Source: Pleomorphomonas sp.
GTDB lineage: Bacteria; Pseudomonadota; Alphaproteobacteria; Rhizobiales; Pleomorphomonadaceae
Direction: 5' to 3'
DNA length: 63,599 nt
NCBI GenBank assembly: GCA_029976075.1
Contig: JARKNW010000157.1
Span: forward strand, 1-63,599
The notes beneath the pieces were generated by a model. That model had not been told where the DNA came from, did no database searches, and was given only the letters and a program-made list of their open reading frames with translations. Position numbers and translations under genes: made by a program. Numbering within the stretch: the stretch's first letter is position 1; each line of letters starts with the position of its first letter. Shown piece by piece: positions 25,761 through 37,890 of this stretch.

Positions 25761-27224
25761 ATGTTGGAAGCGGAAGCCTGCGGCGTCGCCGGAGCGGCAG
25801 TTAGTCATGCCGATGCGTGGGCGCGCGTTCGTGGCCGCCTCAAGGCCGATCTCGGCGAAGAGGTGTTTTCCTGCTGGTTTGCCGGCATGAATGTCGAGCA
25901 GATCGAGGGCGGCACTGTTTGGCTTTCGGTGCCGAGCCGCTTCCTGAAGACTTGGATTTCCACCCATTATCGCGACAAGCTTGCCGCTCTCTGGCAGGCC
26001 GAAGGCCCTGCCTACCGCAAGGTGGAAGTATCGGTGCGCTCGGCCATGCGGGCCAAGGTCGAGACGCCTGCCCGGTTCGCGACGGCAGAGGCGACGCGTC
26101 CTGCCAGCGCGCCGGCGCCGCGGATTGCCAACCTTGTCCGTCCCGCCGTTGATGCGGCCTCCGCTCGACTCTTCGACGACATCTCCTCGCCGCTCGATCC
26201 GCGTTATACGTTCGACAACTTCGTCGAGGGCGCTTCCAACCGTCTGGCGCTGGCCGCTGCCCGCCAGGTTGCGGACGGTTCGGCGTCCGCTGTCAAGTTC
26301 AACCCGCTCTACATCCATTCGTCGGTTGGCCAGGGCAAGACGCACCTCCTGCAGGCGCTCACCCACCATCTCAAGGCAGAGCATCCGGAAATGCGGGTGC
26401 TCTATCTGACGGCCGAGCATTTCATGTACCGGTTCGTCCAATCGCTTCAGACCCAGTCGGCGATCGCCTTCAAGGAGGCGCTCCGGACGATCGATCTCCT
26501 GGTCATCGACGACATGCAGTTCCTGCATGGAAAGCAGATCCAGCAGGAGTTCTGCCACACGGTGAACACGCTGATCGATGGCGCCCGCCAGGTGATCGTC
26601 GCCGCCGATCGGCCGCCAGTCGAGCTTGAGACAATGGAAGAGCGCGTCCGTTCGCGCCTCTCGGGTGGCCTGCTGATCGAGATCGGCGCTCCAGACGCCG
26701 CGCTGCGTCGGTCGATCGTCGAGCGCCGTATCGCTCTCACCGCTCAGCATATGCCCGGCTTCACCGTCCCTGATGACGTCATCGATTTCATCGTCCGCAA
26801 CGTCACCACGTCGGGGCGTGACCTCGAGGGCGCGGTGACGCGGCTTGCCGGCCATAACCAGCTGACCGGCCTGACGCTGTCGCTGACAATGGCCGAGACG
26901 ACGCTGAAGGATCTTATCCGCGTCACCGACACGCGCCGCGTCAAGATCGAGGACATCCAGCGTGTCGTTTCCAAGCACTATAACGTCTCCAAGCAGGATC
27001 TCCTGTCTTCGCGCCGCACACGCTCCATCGTCTGGCCGCGCCAGATCGCCATGTACCTCGCCAAGTCGCTGACGCTGCGGTCTTTGCCGGAAATCGGCCG
27101 GCGTTTTGGCGGTCGCGACCACACCACCGTTCTGCACGCGGTGCGCAAGGTCGAGGAGATGATCGGTTCCGACGAGGCCTTGACGCAGGAGATCGAGGTG
27201 CTGAAGCGCATGCTCGAGGCGTGA
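25761..27224 (+). CDS. dnaA: Chromosomal replication initiator DnaA
   Basis: A 487-residue AAA+ initiator. Domain I is at about 15-95 and a Pro/Ala-rich linker follows. The ATPase domain starts near 148 with the Walker A SSVGQGKTHLL at 187-197 and the Walker B LLVIDDMQF near 246. The C-terminal DNA-binding domain has the signature GGRDHTTVLHAVRKV near 448. I chose ATG 25761 because GGAGG lies seven bases upstream; the frame also allows TTG at 25743. It is followed by dnaN after 319 bases. Confidence 0.97.
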   Translation: MLEAEACGVAGAAVSHADAWARVRGRLKADLGEEVFSCWFAGMNVEQIEGGTVWLSVPSRFLKTWISTHYRDKLAALWQAEGPAYRKVEVSVRSAMRAKVETPARFATAEATRPASAPAPRIANLVRPAVDAASARLFDDISSPLDPRYTFDNFVEGASNRLALAAARQVADGSASAVKFNPLYIHSSVGQGKTHLLQALTHHLKAEHPEMRVLYLTAEHFMYRFVQSLQTQSAIAFKEALRTIDLLVIDDMQFLHGKQIQQEFCHTVNTLIDGARQVIVAADRPPVELETMEERVRSRLSGGLLIEIGAPDAALRRSIVERRIALTAQHMPGFTVPDDVIDFIVRNVTTSGRDLEGAVTRLAGHNQLTGLTLSLTMAETTLKDLIRVTDTRRVKIEDIQRVVSKHYNVSKQDLLSSRRTRSIVWPRQIAMYLAKSLTLRSLPEIGRRFGGRDHTTVLHAVRKVEEMIGSDEALTQEIEVLKRMLEA

Positions 27225-27543
27225 CGCCAGGCGAGAAACGAAAAACTCCGGCGAAAACACTTCGGCGCCGGCCTGCCGGCTTGCGGAAATTGACGGTTGC
27301 CGTAATGTGCTTTTCCCCGTTGCCGCCGGTTGGTAGTGACGGGGAAGCCGGTCCAGGGTGAATGCTGGTTTGGTGGCGACACCTAGCCCTCGAGCAGATG
27401 CCCCGGGTTGATACGGGAGCGCCCGTTCCGATGCGGCAAGTCTGCCGGGTCGGCGGGGGCGCAGCGCCAGATTTTCCGGAGGCCGCGCCGGTCGCGCTCA
27501 GTGCGACCGACCTGTGCGGCAGCCACGACAGACGGGTTTTTCC
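27225..27543. other. dnaA-dnaN intergenic region
   Basis: This 319-base gap has no supported coding frame, and no terminator with a T run was found. GC-rich inverted repeats occur around 27266-27290. The dnaN start at 27544 lacks a strong Shine-Dalgarno sequence. Confidence 0.5.
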
Positions 27544-28662
27544 ATGCGCGTTACGCTGGAGCGGTCGCACCTCCTCGCCTCTCTCACCCACGTCCATCGC
27601 GTTGTCGAGCGTCGGAATACGATTCCGATTCTCTCCAACGTGCTGTTGCGGACTGACGAAGGCCAGCTCAAGCTCAAGGCAACCGACCTCGACCTCGAAG
27701 CGCAGGAGACGGTGCCGGCGATGGTCGAACGTCCCGGGGCCACCACGGTGCCGGCGCACATGTTTTACGACATCGTGCGCAAGCTGCCGGAGGGCTCCCA
27801 GGTCTCGCTCGAAGCGTCGGCCGACGGCGCTACGCTGTCCATATCTTCCGGTCGTTCCCGCTTCTCGCTGCAAATGCTGCCGGAAAGCGACTTCCCCGAC
27901 ATTACCGTCGGTGAACTCAGCCATTCCTTCACCTTGGAAGCCGGCGACCTCAAGCGCTTGATCGACCGCACGCAGTTCGCGATCTCCAACGAGGAGATCC
28001 GCTACTACCTGAACGGTATCTTCCTGCATACGGTCGATGGTCCGGAAGGGGCGCTGTTCCGCGCCGTTGCGACCGATGGGCACCGCCTTGCCCGCGCCGA
28101 CATCGCCGCGCCAAGCGGTTCCGAGGGAATGCCGGGCATTATCGTGCCCCGCAAGACGGTCGGCGAGATACAGCGACTTATCGAGGATCCGAAGGCAGAG
28201 CTCAAGGTCGAGCTGTCCGATGCCAAGATTCGCCTGACCGTTGGCAACGTGGTGCTGACCTCCAAGCTGATCGATGGAACCTTCCCCGACTACGGCAGGG
28301 TGATTCCGCAGGGCAATGACAAGGAACTGCGGGTCGACAAGGCCGAGTTCGCCGAAGCCGTCGACCGCGTCTCCACCATTTCGTCCGAGCGCGGACGCGC
28401 GGTGAAGCTGGCGCTTGCCGAAGGACGCATGGTGCTGACCGTCGTCAATCCGGATTCGGGCACCGCCACCGAGGAAGTGATGGTCGACTATGCCGATGCT
28501 CCGCTCGAGATCGGCTTCAACGCCCGCTATCTTCTTGATATTGCCGGCCAGCTTACTTCGGATACGGCGCTGTTCCATCTCGCCGATGCCGGCTCTCCGA
28601 CGCTGATCCAGGACGCCGGTGACGATGCTACGCTTTATGTGCTGATGCCGATGCGGGTGTAA
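27544..28662 (+). CDS. dnaN: DNA polymerase III sliding clamp (beta subunit) DnaN
   Basis: A 372-residue clamp of three similar domains of about 120 residues. It starts MRVTLERSHLLASLTHVHRVV and includes RRNTIPILSNVLLR, LNGIFLH and the end block LMPMRV, all standard for DnaN. It gives processivity to the replicative polymerase and recruits repair factors. Start choice follows the family N-terminus; the open frame extends ten codons further upstream. recF begins 20 bases after the stop. Confidence 0.97.
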   Translation: MRVTLERSHLLASLTHVHRVVERRNTIPILSNVLLRTDEGQLKLKATDLDLEAQETVPAMVERPGATTVPAHMFYDIVRKLPEGSQVSLEASADGATLSISSGRSRFSLQMLPESDFPDITVGELSHSFTLEAGDLKRLIDRTQFAISNEEIRYYLNGIFLHTVDGPEGALFRAVATDGHRLARADIAAPSGSEGMPGIIVPRKTVGEIQRLIEDPKAELKVELSDAKIRLTVGNVVLTSKLIDGTFPDYGRVIPQGNDKELRVDKAEFAEAVDRVSTISSERGRAVKLALAEGRMVLTVVNPDSGTATEEVMVDYADAPLEIGFNARYLLDIAGQLTSDTALFHLADAGSPTLIQDAGDDATLYVLMPMRV

Positions 28663-28682
28663 TCCGCTATCGCTGGAACGCC

Positions 28683-29840
28683 ATGACAGAGACCCGTCCA
28701 GAGGCGAAGGTGCGCGTGAGCCGCCTTCGCCTCAACGATTTCCGTAACCATGCCGACCTGTTGCTCGATTTCTCGGGCCGATCGATAGTACTCGTTGGTC
28801 AGAACGGGGTGGGCAAGACCAACGTTCTGGAGGCGTTGTCCTTGCTGGCCCCTGGCCGCGGATTCCGGCGGGCTACATTGGCCGAGATGGCTCGGCTTGG
28901 CGGTTCCGGCGGTTTTTCGGTGCTGGCCGATGTCGAGGGCGCTTTCGGAGCGGTCCGCATCGGCACGGGGGCTGTCTTGGGTGAAGCGGGACGACAGCTC
29001 CTCGTCGACGGTGAACCGCAGAAGAGCAGCGAGCGGCTCTCCGACCATCTTCGCATCATCTGGCTGATTCCGGCCATGGATGGCCTGTTTGTCGGACCGG
29101 CCGGTGATCGGCGCCGTTTTCTCGATCGTCTGGTCCTGGCGGTCGATCCCGCACACGGTCGACGTGTTTCGGCTTATGAGCAGGCGGTCGCCTCCCGTAA
29201 TCGCTTGCTCGAGGCACGCGATGTCGATGTTGCATGGCTCGACGCGGTGGAAACCGAAATTGCCACCACGGGCGTCGCCATTGCCGCCGCTCGCCGGGAA
29301 ACCGTGCATTGTCTCGCCCGCCTCATCGAGGCGCGCCCGGAAGGAGATGGAGCTTTTCCGCGTGCGACCGTCCAGTTGACGGGCGATGTCGACACTGCAC
29401 TTGAGGGGGCGGCCGCTGCCGATGTCGAGGATTGGTTGAGAGCCGATCTCAAGGCGGGCCGCTCGCGAGATCGAGCCGCGGGGCGAACGCTCATCGGTCC
29501 GCATCGCTCCGACCTGTCGGTTCGCCACGCCGAGAAGGACATGCCGGCCTCGGCGTCCTCGACTGGCGAGCAGAAGGCGCTGCTCACCGGCCTGGTGCTG
29601 GCGCAGGCGGCATTGGTTACCGAGCTGACGGGCAGCCCGCCAGTTTTGTTGCTCGATGAGGTGGCCGCCCACCTCGATGCTCGCAGGCGAGGGGCACTGG
29701 TTGACCTGATCGCTGCGCTTGGCGTGCAGGCTTTCATGACGGGCACAGATGCCGCTCCCTTCGAGGGCTTTTCGGGCGAGGCGGAAATCATCGCGATTCC
29801 GGAAGTTCCGGCCCAGAAAACTGGGGATTTCCGGGATTGA
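28683..29840 (+). CDS. recF: Recombination and gap-repair protein RecF
   Basis: A 385-residue SMC-like ATPase that helps load RecA at gaps. VSRLRLNDFRNHADLLLDF opens the protein, Walker A GQNGVGKTNVLEALSLL is near 38-54 and GRGFRRA follows. The signature STGEQKALLTGLVLAQA and the Walker B PPVLLLDEVAAHLD are in the C-terminal third. The order dnaA-dnaN-recF-gyrB is that of the classical replication cluster. Confidence 0.95.
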   Translation: MTETRPEAKVRVSRLRLNDFRNHADLLLDFSGRSIVLVGQNGVGKTNVLEALSLLAPGRGFRRATLAEMARLGGSGGFSVLADVEGAFGAVRIGTGAVLGEAGRQLLVDGEPQKSSERLSDHLRIIWLIPAMDGLFVGPAGDRRRFLDRLVLAVDPAHGRRVSAYEQAVASRNRLLEARDVDVAWLDAVETEIATTGVAIAAARRETVHCLARLIEARPEGDGAFPRATVQLTGDVDTALEGAAAADVEDWLRADLKAGRSRDRAAGRTLIGPHRSDLSVRHAEKDMPASASSTGEQKALLTGLVLAQAALVTELTGSPPVLLLDEVAAHLDARRRGALVDLIAALGVQAFMTGTDAAPFEGFSGEAEIIAIPEVPAQKTGDFRD

Positions 29841-30012
29841 TTCGCCGTATTTCCACCCGATTGCCGGGCCATGGTGCGGGCACCGCCGGACCGCCGGGAT
29901 GAATCCCCTGCGAGACGATTGAAAATAAACGCTTTTCGACCTCCGGCCGAGGATGGTTGAAGCAGTCCCCGCCAGCCTTTAAGAGGAATGGGCGGGATGT
30001 TCCCGAAAATAA

Positions 30013-32457
<2,445 letters not shown>

Positions 32458-32463
32458 TGGAAG

Positions 32464-32499
32464 TGCCCGGTCCGGTTCAGCCGACCGGGCAGTTTCTTC
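32464..32499 (+). terminator. Terminator between gyrB and the IclR regulator gene
   Basis: TGCCCGGTC (32464-32472) pairs with GACCGGGCA (32483-32491), with further pairs inside, followed by GTTTCTTC. The two genes converge here. The hairpin lies just beyond both stops and may serve both, although the T run is short. Confidence 0.65.
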
Positions 32500-33292
32500 A
32501 GAGCGTGGCGCCGAGCTCGCCTGAGATGCGCCGCGAAGCCTGCCTTACGTGCTCGACGAGATTGTCGACCCCGATCTGGGCGAGGCGGGCCGTCGATAGC
32601 GAGATCGACACCGCATACGGCACGCGGCCTTGTATGTCGAATACCGGCGCCGCAACGCAGGAGACCCCCAACTCGTTTTCCTCGCGGTCGAGCGAGTAGC
32701 CATCGTCACGGATGGCGGCGAATTCCTTCAGCATGTCGGCATGATCGACGATGGTGTTGGCCGTCAGCTTGACGATGCCACTTTGGTGGCTTTGCCAATA
32801 GGTCTCAAAGTTGGCCTGCTTGTCATAGGCGAGAAAGATCTTGCCCATGGCCGAGCAGAATAGTGGCAGATGCTGGCCGATGTACGTTCGGGTTCGGATC
32901 ATGCCCACCGTCGGCTCCAGCTTGTAGATCATGATGGCGTGGTCATCCTCGCGCGTCGAGAAGTTGACCGTCTCGCCGACGTCGAGATTGAGTGCTTCGA
33001 GGTGCGGAGCTGCCACGTGAATGATGTTGAGCGACGACAGCGTCTTCTGTCCAACGGCAACGAACTTGGTCGTCAGCCGGTAGCTGCCGGGTGAGGGAGC
33101 CCGTGTCACGTAGCCAGCGCTTTCCAACCCTTGCAGCAAGCGGTGCGTCGTACTCTTGGTGAGCCCGGCCAGCTCCGAAAGCTTGGCAAGCGGGCAACCG
33201 TTCGGGAAGTTGCTGAGAATTTCGACGATTTGCAGTCCGCGCAGCAGGCTCTGACTGCCGGCCGGCGGCTCTTGGTCCGGCACGTTATCCAT
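32498..33292 (-). CDS. yiaJ: IclR-family regulator, YiaJ/PlaR type
   Basis: A 264-residue repressor-type protein. The N-terminal winged helix (about 14-75) contains ELAGLTKSTTHRLLQGLESAGYV. The C-terminal effector domain contains YIGQHLPLFCSAMGKIFLA, DREENELGVSCVAAPVFD and YAVSISLS. Compared from memory with enterobacterial YiaJ (PlaR), these blocks and PAGSQSLLRGLQIVEILSN agree closely, well beyond general IclR similarity. It diverges from the yiaL-led operon, whose promoter carries an inverted repeat. The likely role is control of that operon by a sugar-acid intermediate; the effector is not known here. Confidence 0.88.
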   Translation of the reverse strand: MDNVPDQEPPAGSQSLLRGLQIVEILSNFPNGCPLAKLSELAGLTKSTTHRLLQGLESAGYVTRAPSPGSYRLTTKFVAVGQKTLSSLNIIHVAAPHLEALNLDVGETVNFSTREDDHAIMIYKLEPTVGMIRTRTYIGQHLPLFCSAMGKIFLAYDKQANFETYWQSHQSGIVKLTANTIVDHADMLKEFAAIRDDGYSLDREENELGVSCVAAPVFDIQGRVPYAVSISLSTARLAQIGVDNLVEHVRQASRRISGELGATL

Positions 33293-33451
33293 CGCCGATC
33301 CTCCCTTGTCGCATCGTTGAGCACCGTCGTCGGGCTTGCGCTGTGCGACCTTGCCAATGCGCCGATGGATTAGCCCCGACGAGAGACCGCGTCAAATGGA
33401 CGCCATACCGAGGTCTGGCTCCATGTCGGTTCCCTTGAGGAAACTACGGCA

Positions 33452-33478
33452 TTGACAAGCCGCAAAGTGAAATATACC
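33452..33478 (+). promoter_or_regulatory. Putative promoter of the yiaL-dlgD-ABC-lyxK-sgbHU operon
   Basis: TTGACA (33452-33457), a perfect -35 hexamer, is followed after 15 bases by TATACC (33473-33478). The spacing is short. The position directly before the operator repeats and 56 bases ahead of the yiaL start supports it. Confidence 0.5.
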
Positions 33479-33512
33479 AAAATACGAAACGGCGTTTTGA
33501 AATACAAAACGC
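33468..33512 (+). promoter_or_regulatory. Putative IclR (YiaJ-type) operator
   Basis: GCGTTTTG (33492-33499) and CAAAACGC (33505-33512) form a perfect 8-base inverted repeat around AAATA. TGAAATA occurs twice, at 33468 and 33498, thirty bases apart or about three helical turns, and AATAC.AAACG also occurs twice. The elements overlap and follow the predicted -10 box, as expected for a repressor site. Confidence 0.6.
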
Positions 33513-33533
33513 ATGGCGCGACGGGAGGACGGC

Positions 33534-34019
33534 GTGCTCAAGGGTTCGATAAACGACGACGCCTGGCGATCGGGACTGCCGGCGCCTTTGCGGCAGATGC
33601 TAGAGCGGCTGGCCGATCCGGCTCTTTGCCAAGCTTCGGTTGGTCGTCACGACATCGATGGCGAGGCCTTTTTCGTCATCAACGAGTATGAAACGCGCCC
33701 CGCAGCTGAACTTCGCGCCGAAAGCCATCGGCGCTACTGCGATGTGCAGGTCATGCTCTCGGGTACCGAACAGGTTGGCTGCGCCAAGCTGGCAGGTGGA
33801 GCGGATGCCGCTTACGACGCAGTGCGCGACGTTACCTATTACGCGCAGGATCTGCAGCTCGATTGGCATCCTTTCGGGACCGGTACCGTGTTCGTCTTCA
33901 CCCCGGACGACATCCACCTGCCGGGCGTGACGCTCAATCATGCTGCCGGCATCCGCAAGGTGGTCGGCAAGTTGCCTTGGGCCACGCTTGCTGGCGATTG
34001 GCCGTCATCCGCCGCCTGA
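33534..34019 (+). CDS. yiaL: YiaL (YhcH/YjgK/YiaL family)
   Basis: A 161-residue cupin-like protein of the DUF386 family. [18 protein letters not shown] and [14 protein letters not shown], the probable metal-binding blocks, are present; the family is thought to act as anomerases or isomerases of sugar acids. I prefer the GTG at 33534, since GGGAGG lies five bases upstream. An in-frame ATG at 33513 sits inside the operator edge. It is the first gene of the operon, followed by dlgD after 34 bases. In enterobacteria the order is yiaK-yiaL; here it is reversed. Confidence 0.82.
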   Translation: MLKGSINDDAWRSGLPAPLRQMLERLADPALCQASVGRHDIDGEAFFVINEYETRPAAELRAESHRRYCDVQVMLSGTEQVGCAKLAGGADAAYDAVRDVTYYAQDLQLDWHPFGTGTVFVFTPDDIHLPGVTLNHAAGIRKVVGKLPWATLAGDWPSSAA

Positions 34020-34053
34020 TAATCAACGAACCAGATTTCCGGGAAGGAACGCC

Positions 34054-35055
34054 ATGTTGCATCTCACCCATCAGGACCTTCAGGCCGAGTTCCGGCGCGT
34101 CCTTCTCAAATGCGGTCTTGCGCCGGAGAAGGCCGATGCTTGCGCAAAGCTGTTTGCCGACACGACGGAAACCGGTGTGTATTCGCATGGCGTCAATCGG
34201 TTTCCTCGATTCGTCGAGCAAATCCGCGCTGGCCATGTGCGCGTCGAGGCGGAACCCAAGAAGCTGCTTTCGCTTGGTGCCATCGAGCAGTGGGACGCCT
34301 GCCGCGCCATTGGCAATCTGACGGCTACCGCCATGATGGATCGCGCCATCGAGCTGGCATCGGCCCACGGTATCGGCCTCGTCGCCCTTCGGAACGCCAA
34401 TCACTGGATGCGCGGCGGTTCTTACGGCTACCAGGCTGCAGAAAAGGGTTATGTTGGCATTTGCTGGACCAACTCCATCGCCGTCATGCCGCCTTGGGGC
34501 TCCAAGGAATGCCGTATCGGCACCAACCCGTTGATTGTCGCGGTGCCAGGCAGCCCTGTCACGATGGTCGACATGTCCATGTCGATGTTTTCCTATGGCA
34601 TGCTCGAGGTGAACCGGCTTGCTGGTCGGCAGTTGCCGGTCGATGGTGGGTTCGACGACGATGGCAAGCTGACGCGCGATCCTGCCGTCGTCGAGAAGAA
34701 CCGCCGCATTCTGCCCATGGGTTATTGGAAGGGGTCGGGCCTCTCCATCGTTCTCGACATGATCGCCACCCTCCTGTCGGGTGGGTTGTCGGTGGCCGAG
34801 GTTAGTGAGGAGATGGACGACGAGTACAACGTCTCTCAGGTGTTCATCGCCATTGAGGTGGATCGGCTGATCGACAAGGGAACCCGCGACGAAAAGCTGC
34901 GGCGTATCTGCGATTATGTGCTGACCGCTGAGCGCTCTGATCCTTCCCAGGCAATTCGCCTTCCCGGGCACGAGTTTCCACAAATGAAAGCTCAGAACAA
35001 AGAGAAGGGTATTCCGGTCGACGAACGGGTCTGGGAGAAAATTCGCGCCCTTTGA
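34054..35055 (+). CDS. dlgD: 2,3-diketo-L-gulonate reductase DlgD (YiaK)
   Basis: A 333-residue NAD(P)H-dependent enzyme of the malate/L-lactate dehydrogenase-2 fold (not Rossmann). Long stretches match YiaK as I remember it: [75 protein letters not shown] and [18 protein letters not shown]. The known reaction is reduction of 2,3-diketo-L-gulonate to 3-keto-L-gulonate in the cytoplasm. GGAAGG precedes the ATG. An ABC importer follows 54 bases later, so the product feeds the kinase encoded further down the operon. Confidence 0.92.
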   Translation: MLHLTHQDLQAEFRRVLLKCGLAPEKADACAKLFADTTETGVYSHGVNRFPRFVEQIRAGHVRVEAEPKKLLSLGAIEQWDACRAIGNLTATAMMDRAIELASAHGIGLVALRNANHWMRGGSYGYQAAEKGYVGICWTNSIAVMPPWGSKECRIGTNPLIVAVPGSPVTMVDMSMSMFSYGMLEVNRLAGRQLPVDGGFDDDGKLTRDPAVVEKNRRILPMGYWKGSGLSIVLDMIATLLSGGLSVAEVSEEMDDEYNVSQVFIAIEVDRLIDKGTRDEKLRRICDYVLTAERSDPSQAIRLPGHEFPQMKAQNKEKGIPVDERVWEKIRAL

Positions 35056-35109
35056 GCGTGAAACCCTTGCTCTCGATAAACGCCAAGCGCCTCAGGGAGG
35101 AGGACGCTG

Positions 35110-36651
35110 ATGACATCACCCACCACTACGACTGACGCGCCGCTCCTATCGATGGTCGACATCGTCAAGACCTTCGGTCGCGTCGCCGCCGTCGATCATG
35201 TCAGCATCGATGTCCGTCCCGGCAAGATCCTGGCTTTGCTTGGCGAGAACGGAGCCGGCAAGTCCACGCTGATCAAGATACTGGCCGGTGTCTACAAGCG
35301 GGATTCCGGCTCGATCCTGTTCCGTGGTGAAGAGATTGCCTCGGCAAGCGCCGTCGGACGGCGCGGCCGTCAGCCGATCGCCTTCATTCATCAGGATCTC
35401 GGCCTCGTCGAGTGGATGACGGTGGCGGAAAACATGGCTTTCACCATGGGCTTTCCCCGCCGCCTTGGCCTCGTCGACTGGGCCGAGGTTCGTCGGCGGG
35501 CCGTTGCGGCGCTTGAGGCCGTTGGAACCGATATCGACCCCGATGCCCGTGTGTTCGAGCTGTCGCGCACCGAGAAGTCGCTGCTGGCAATCGCGCGCGC
35601 CGTTGCCGTCGATGCCGAAGTGCTGGTGCTTGACGAGCCGACGGCATCGCTGCCGGCCGACGACGTCAAGCATCTCTTTGAAGTGCTGGAACGGCTGCGC
35701 CAGCGGCGGGTCGGCATGATCTACGTCACGCATCGCCTGGACGAAGTGGTCGAGATCGCCGACGAGGTTTGCGTCATGCGCGATGGCCGCTGGGTGGCGG
35801 GTGGCGCGACAAGCCAGTACGAACTTCGCGATCTCGTGCGTCTGATCGTCGGTGAGGAGAAGCGTGGGGACAAGCGCCGGCCGTTGCCGATCGACGCTCC
35901 CGCCATGCTTGAAGTCGATCGTCTGGTGGTCGGCGATACCGGCCCGGTTTCCTTCACACTGCGGCGCGGCGAGATGGTGGCCTTGGTTGGCCTGCGGGGA
36001 GCCGGGCAGGAGGAAATCGGTCGCTGCCTGTTCGGCAAACGCAATGCCACCTCCGGAACCGTTCGTATGGAAGGACGCGCGATCGCACCGCGTTCCCCGA
36101 CCGAAGCGATCTCCGCCGGCATTTCGCTGGTGGCCGGCGATCGCATCAACGAGAGCGTGGTCATGACCATGTCGGTTCGGGAAAACCTGTTCCTGAACCC
36201 CTGCAATCTCGGTCTCCGCCCGATCTCAGCTTACGGATCCGACGCGGAAGCCAGGCAGGCCTGGGCAGAGGTCGAGCGCTTCGACGTGCGGCCCCGTCTC
36301 ATCGATATCGATGTCAGCGCACTGTCGGGTGGCAATCAGCAGAAAGTGGTGATGGCCCGCTGGATGAAGCTCGGTACGCCGGTCCTCATCCTGGAGGATC
36401 CGACAGCCGGTGTCGACGTCGGCGCGCGCGCCGAGATCTACGACCTGCTCAACGAGGCGCTCGCCAATGGGATTGCCGTCCTGGTGATTTCCATGGACTT
36501 CGAGGAGGTTGCCCACATCTGCAACCGCGCCTTGGTCTTCAATCGCGGCAAGGTGGTCGACGAGTTGATCAACGATGACGTGACCTTCGCCAACTTGCTG
36601 CAGCGAGCCTGCGGCGGCGAGGAGATCGCAGCTCCGGCTGCCGTTGCCTGA
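35110..36651 (+). CDS. Ribose-type sugar ABC importer, ATP-binding protein
   Basis: A 513-residue tandem ATPase of the RbsA/XylG/MglA class. The first domain has Walker A GENGAGKST (near 38-46) and Walker B VLVLDEPTASLP, but its signature motif is degenerate (ELSRTEKSLLAIARAV). The second domain has a degenerate P-loop, GLRGAGQEEIG, as usual in this class, a full signature LSGGNQQKVVMARWM and LILEDPTAGVDVGAR. It energises uptake with the next two gene products. In enterobacterial yia operons this position is taken by the TRAP transporter YiaMNO. Confidence 0.93.
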   Translation: MTSPTTTTDAPLLSMVDIVKTFGRVAAVDHVSIDVRPGKILALLGENGAGKSTLIKILAGVYKRDSGSILFRGEEIASASAVGRRGRQPIAFIHQDLGLVEWMTVAENMAFTMGFPRRLGLVDWAEVRRRAVAALEAVGTDIDPDARVFELSRTEKSLLAIARAVAVDAEVLVLDEPTASLPADDVKHLFEVLERLRQRRVGMIYVTHRLDEVVEIADEVCVMRDGRWVAGGATSQYELRDLVRLIVGEEKRGDKRRPLPIDAPAMLEVDRLVVGDTGPVSFTLRRGEMVALVGLRGAGQEEIGRCLFGKRNATSGTVRMEGRAIAPRSPTEAISAGISLVAGDRINESVVMTMSVRENLFLNPCNLGLRPISAYGSDAEARQAWAEVERFDVRPRLIDIDVSALSGGNQQKVVMARWMKLGTPVLILEDPTAGVDVGARAEIYDLLNEALANGIAVLVISMDFEEVAHICNRALVFNRGKVVDELINDDVTFANLLQRACGGEEIAAPAAVA

Positions 36652-36719
36652 CGGAATTCGCCGAGCGCCCCGATCGGCGGCGCCAGCATAGCGAGACAAC
36701 TTTTCTGGGAGAACAAGAG

Positions 36720-37772
36720 GTGGCCAGCTCATCCGTAAAGTCCACCGCGCTGGAGGAGCGCGTCAGCCTGAGCCGGGACGGCTTCGTGCCGGTGCTCACG
36801 CAGGCCGGCACCCGCTATGGGTTGCTGATCCTGTGCGTCCTGCTCATCATCCTCTTCTCGGTGGCAACGCCCTCCTTCGCGTCCCTCCTCACCTTGCAGG
36901 CGATTTTCGCCTCCAAGTCCAAGGTGGCGCTTCTGGCACTCGCAGCCACCATCCCGATGATCGTCGGCAAGATCGACCTCAACGTGGGCTTCGGCATTGT
37001 GCTCTGGCACATCCTGGCCATCAGCCTGCAGGTCACCTACGGCTTCAGCTGGCCGATGGCGGTACTGGTCGTCCTGCTGCTGTCGGTGGTCTACGGTCTG
37101 ATCAACGGCATCCTGGTGGCTGTCGCCGACATCGACGCCTTCGTGGCCACTCTCGGCACGGGTACGACGCTTTATGCCGTTGCCCTGTGGCATTCCGGCG
37201 GGCGCCAGATCGTCGGAGATCTGCCCGACAGCTTCATGATGCTGCACCACACGGAAGTCTTCGGGATTCCGATCGGCGGCTTCTATGTGCTGGCGCTTGC
37301 CGTCGTTCTCTGGCTTGTCACTGAGCATACGCCCCTCGGTCGTTGCATGTACGCGGTCGGCGGCAATCCAAACGCCGCCAGCCTCAACGGCATTCCTGTG
37401 ACCCGCTACGTCATCGGCGCCTTCATCGCCTCTTCGGTGATCACTGGTTTCTCCGGTGTGCTGGTGGCTGCCGAACAGGGCGTCGGACAGGCGAGCGTCG
37501 GCATGGACTACATGCTGCCCGCCCTCGTTGGCGCCTTCTTGGGATCGACCACCATCCGTCCGGGCCGCGTCAATGTCTGGGGAACGGTGATCGGCGTCGC
37601 CATTCTGGCGATCGGCATCGCCGGCATTCAGCAGTTTGGCGGCGCTTTCTGGGTGGAGCCGCTGTTCAACGGCACGACCCTGCTCCTGTCGATTACCCTG
37701 GCCGGCTACGCCCAGCGGCGGCGCCTGCTCAACCAGAAAGCCGTGCAACGCGGCTCGGCAAAAAAGGCGTGA
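36720..37772 (+). CDS. Ribose-type sugar ABC importer, permease
   Basis: A 350-residue integral membrane protein of the RbsC family (BPD_transp_2). Several hydrophobic segments begin near residue 38. The family loop GGNPNAASLNGIPVTRYVIGAF, which contacts the ATPase, is near 218-240, and GAFLGSTTIRPGRVNVWGT lies near 276. The start is GTG at 36720, supported by GGGAGAACAAGAG. It is 68 bases after the ATPase gene and forms the channel of the importer. Confidence 0.92.
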   Translation: MASSSVKSTALEERVSLSRDGFVPVLTQAGTRYGLLILCVLLIILFSVATPSFASLLTLQAIFASKSKVALLALAATIPMIVGKIDLNVGFGIVLWHILAISLQVTYGFSWPMAVLVVLLLSVVYGLINGILVAVADIDAFVATLGTGTTLYAVALWHSGGRQIVGDLPDSFMMLHHTEVFGIPIGGFYVLALAVVLWLVTEHTPLGRCMYAVGGNPNAASLNGIPVTRYVIGAFIASSVITGFSGVLVAAEQGVGQASVGMDYMLPALVGAFLGSTTIRPGRVNVWGTVIGVAILAIGIAGIQQFGGAFWVEPLFNGTTLLLSITLAGYAQRRRLLNQKAVQRGSAKKA

Positions 37773-37890
37773 CCGGCTCGGGCCGGCGACGCCAAGTCAT
37801 CCATGACATGACCAATGGCAAGAAAACGATCGCGGTCTCCGGGAGGACTGAAATCGGAAAAGCGATCGGAAAAGTGAAGGAGAAAACGCT

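Noticed and set aside
24774..27260. 828-codon minus-strand frame opposite dnaA and the rhodanese gene
   Set aside because: It covers a certain plus-strand gene (dnaA), resembles no protein family and is explained by codon bias.
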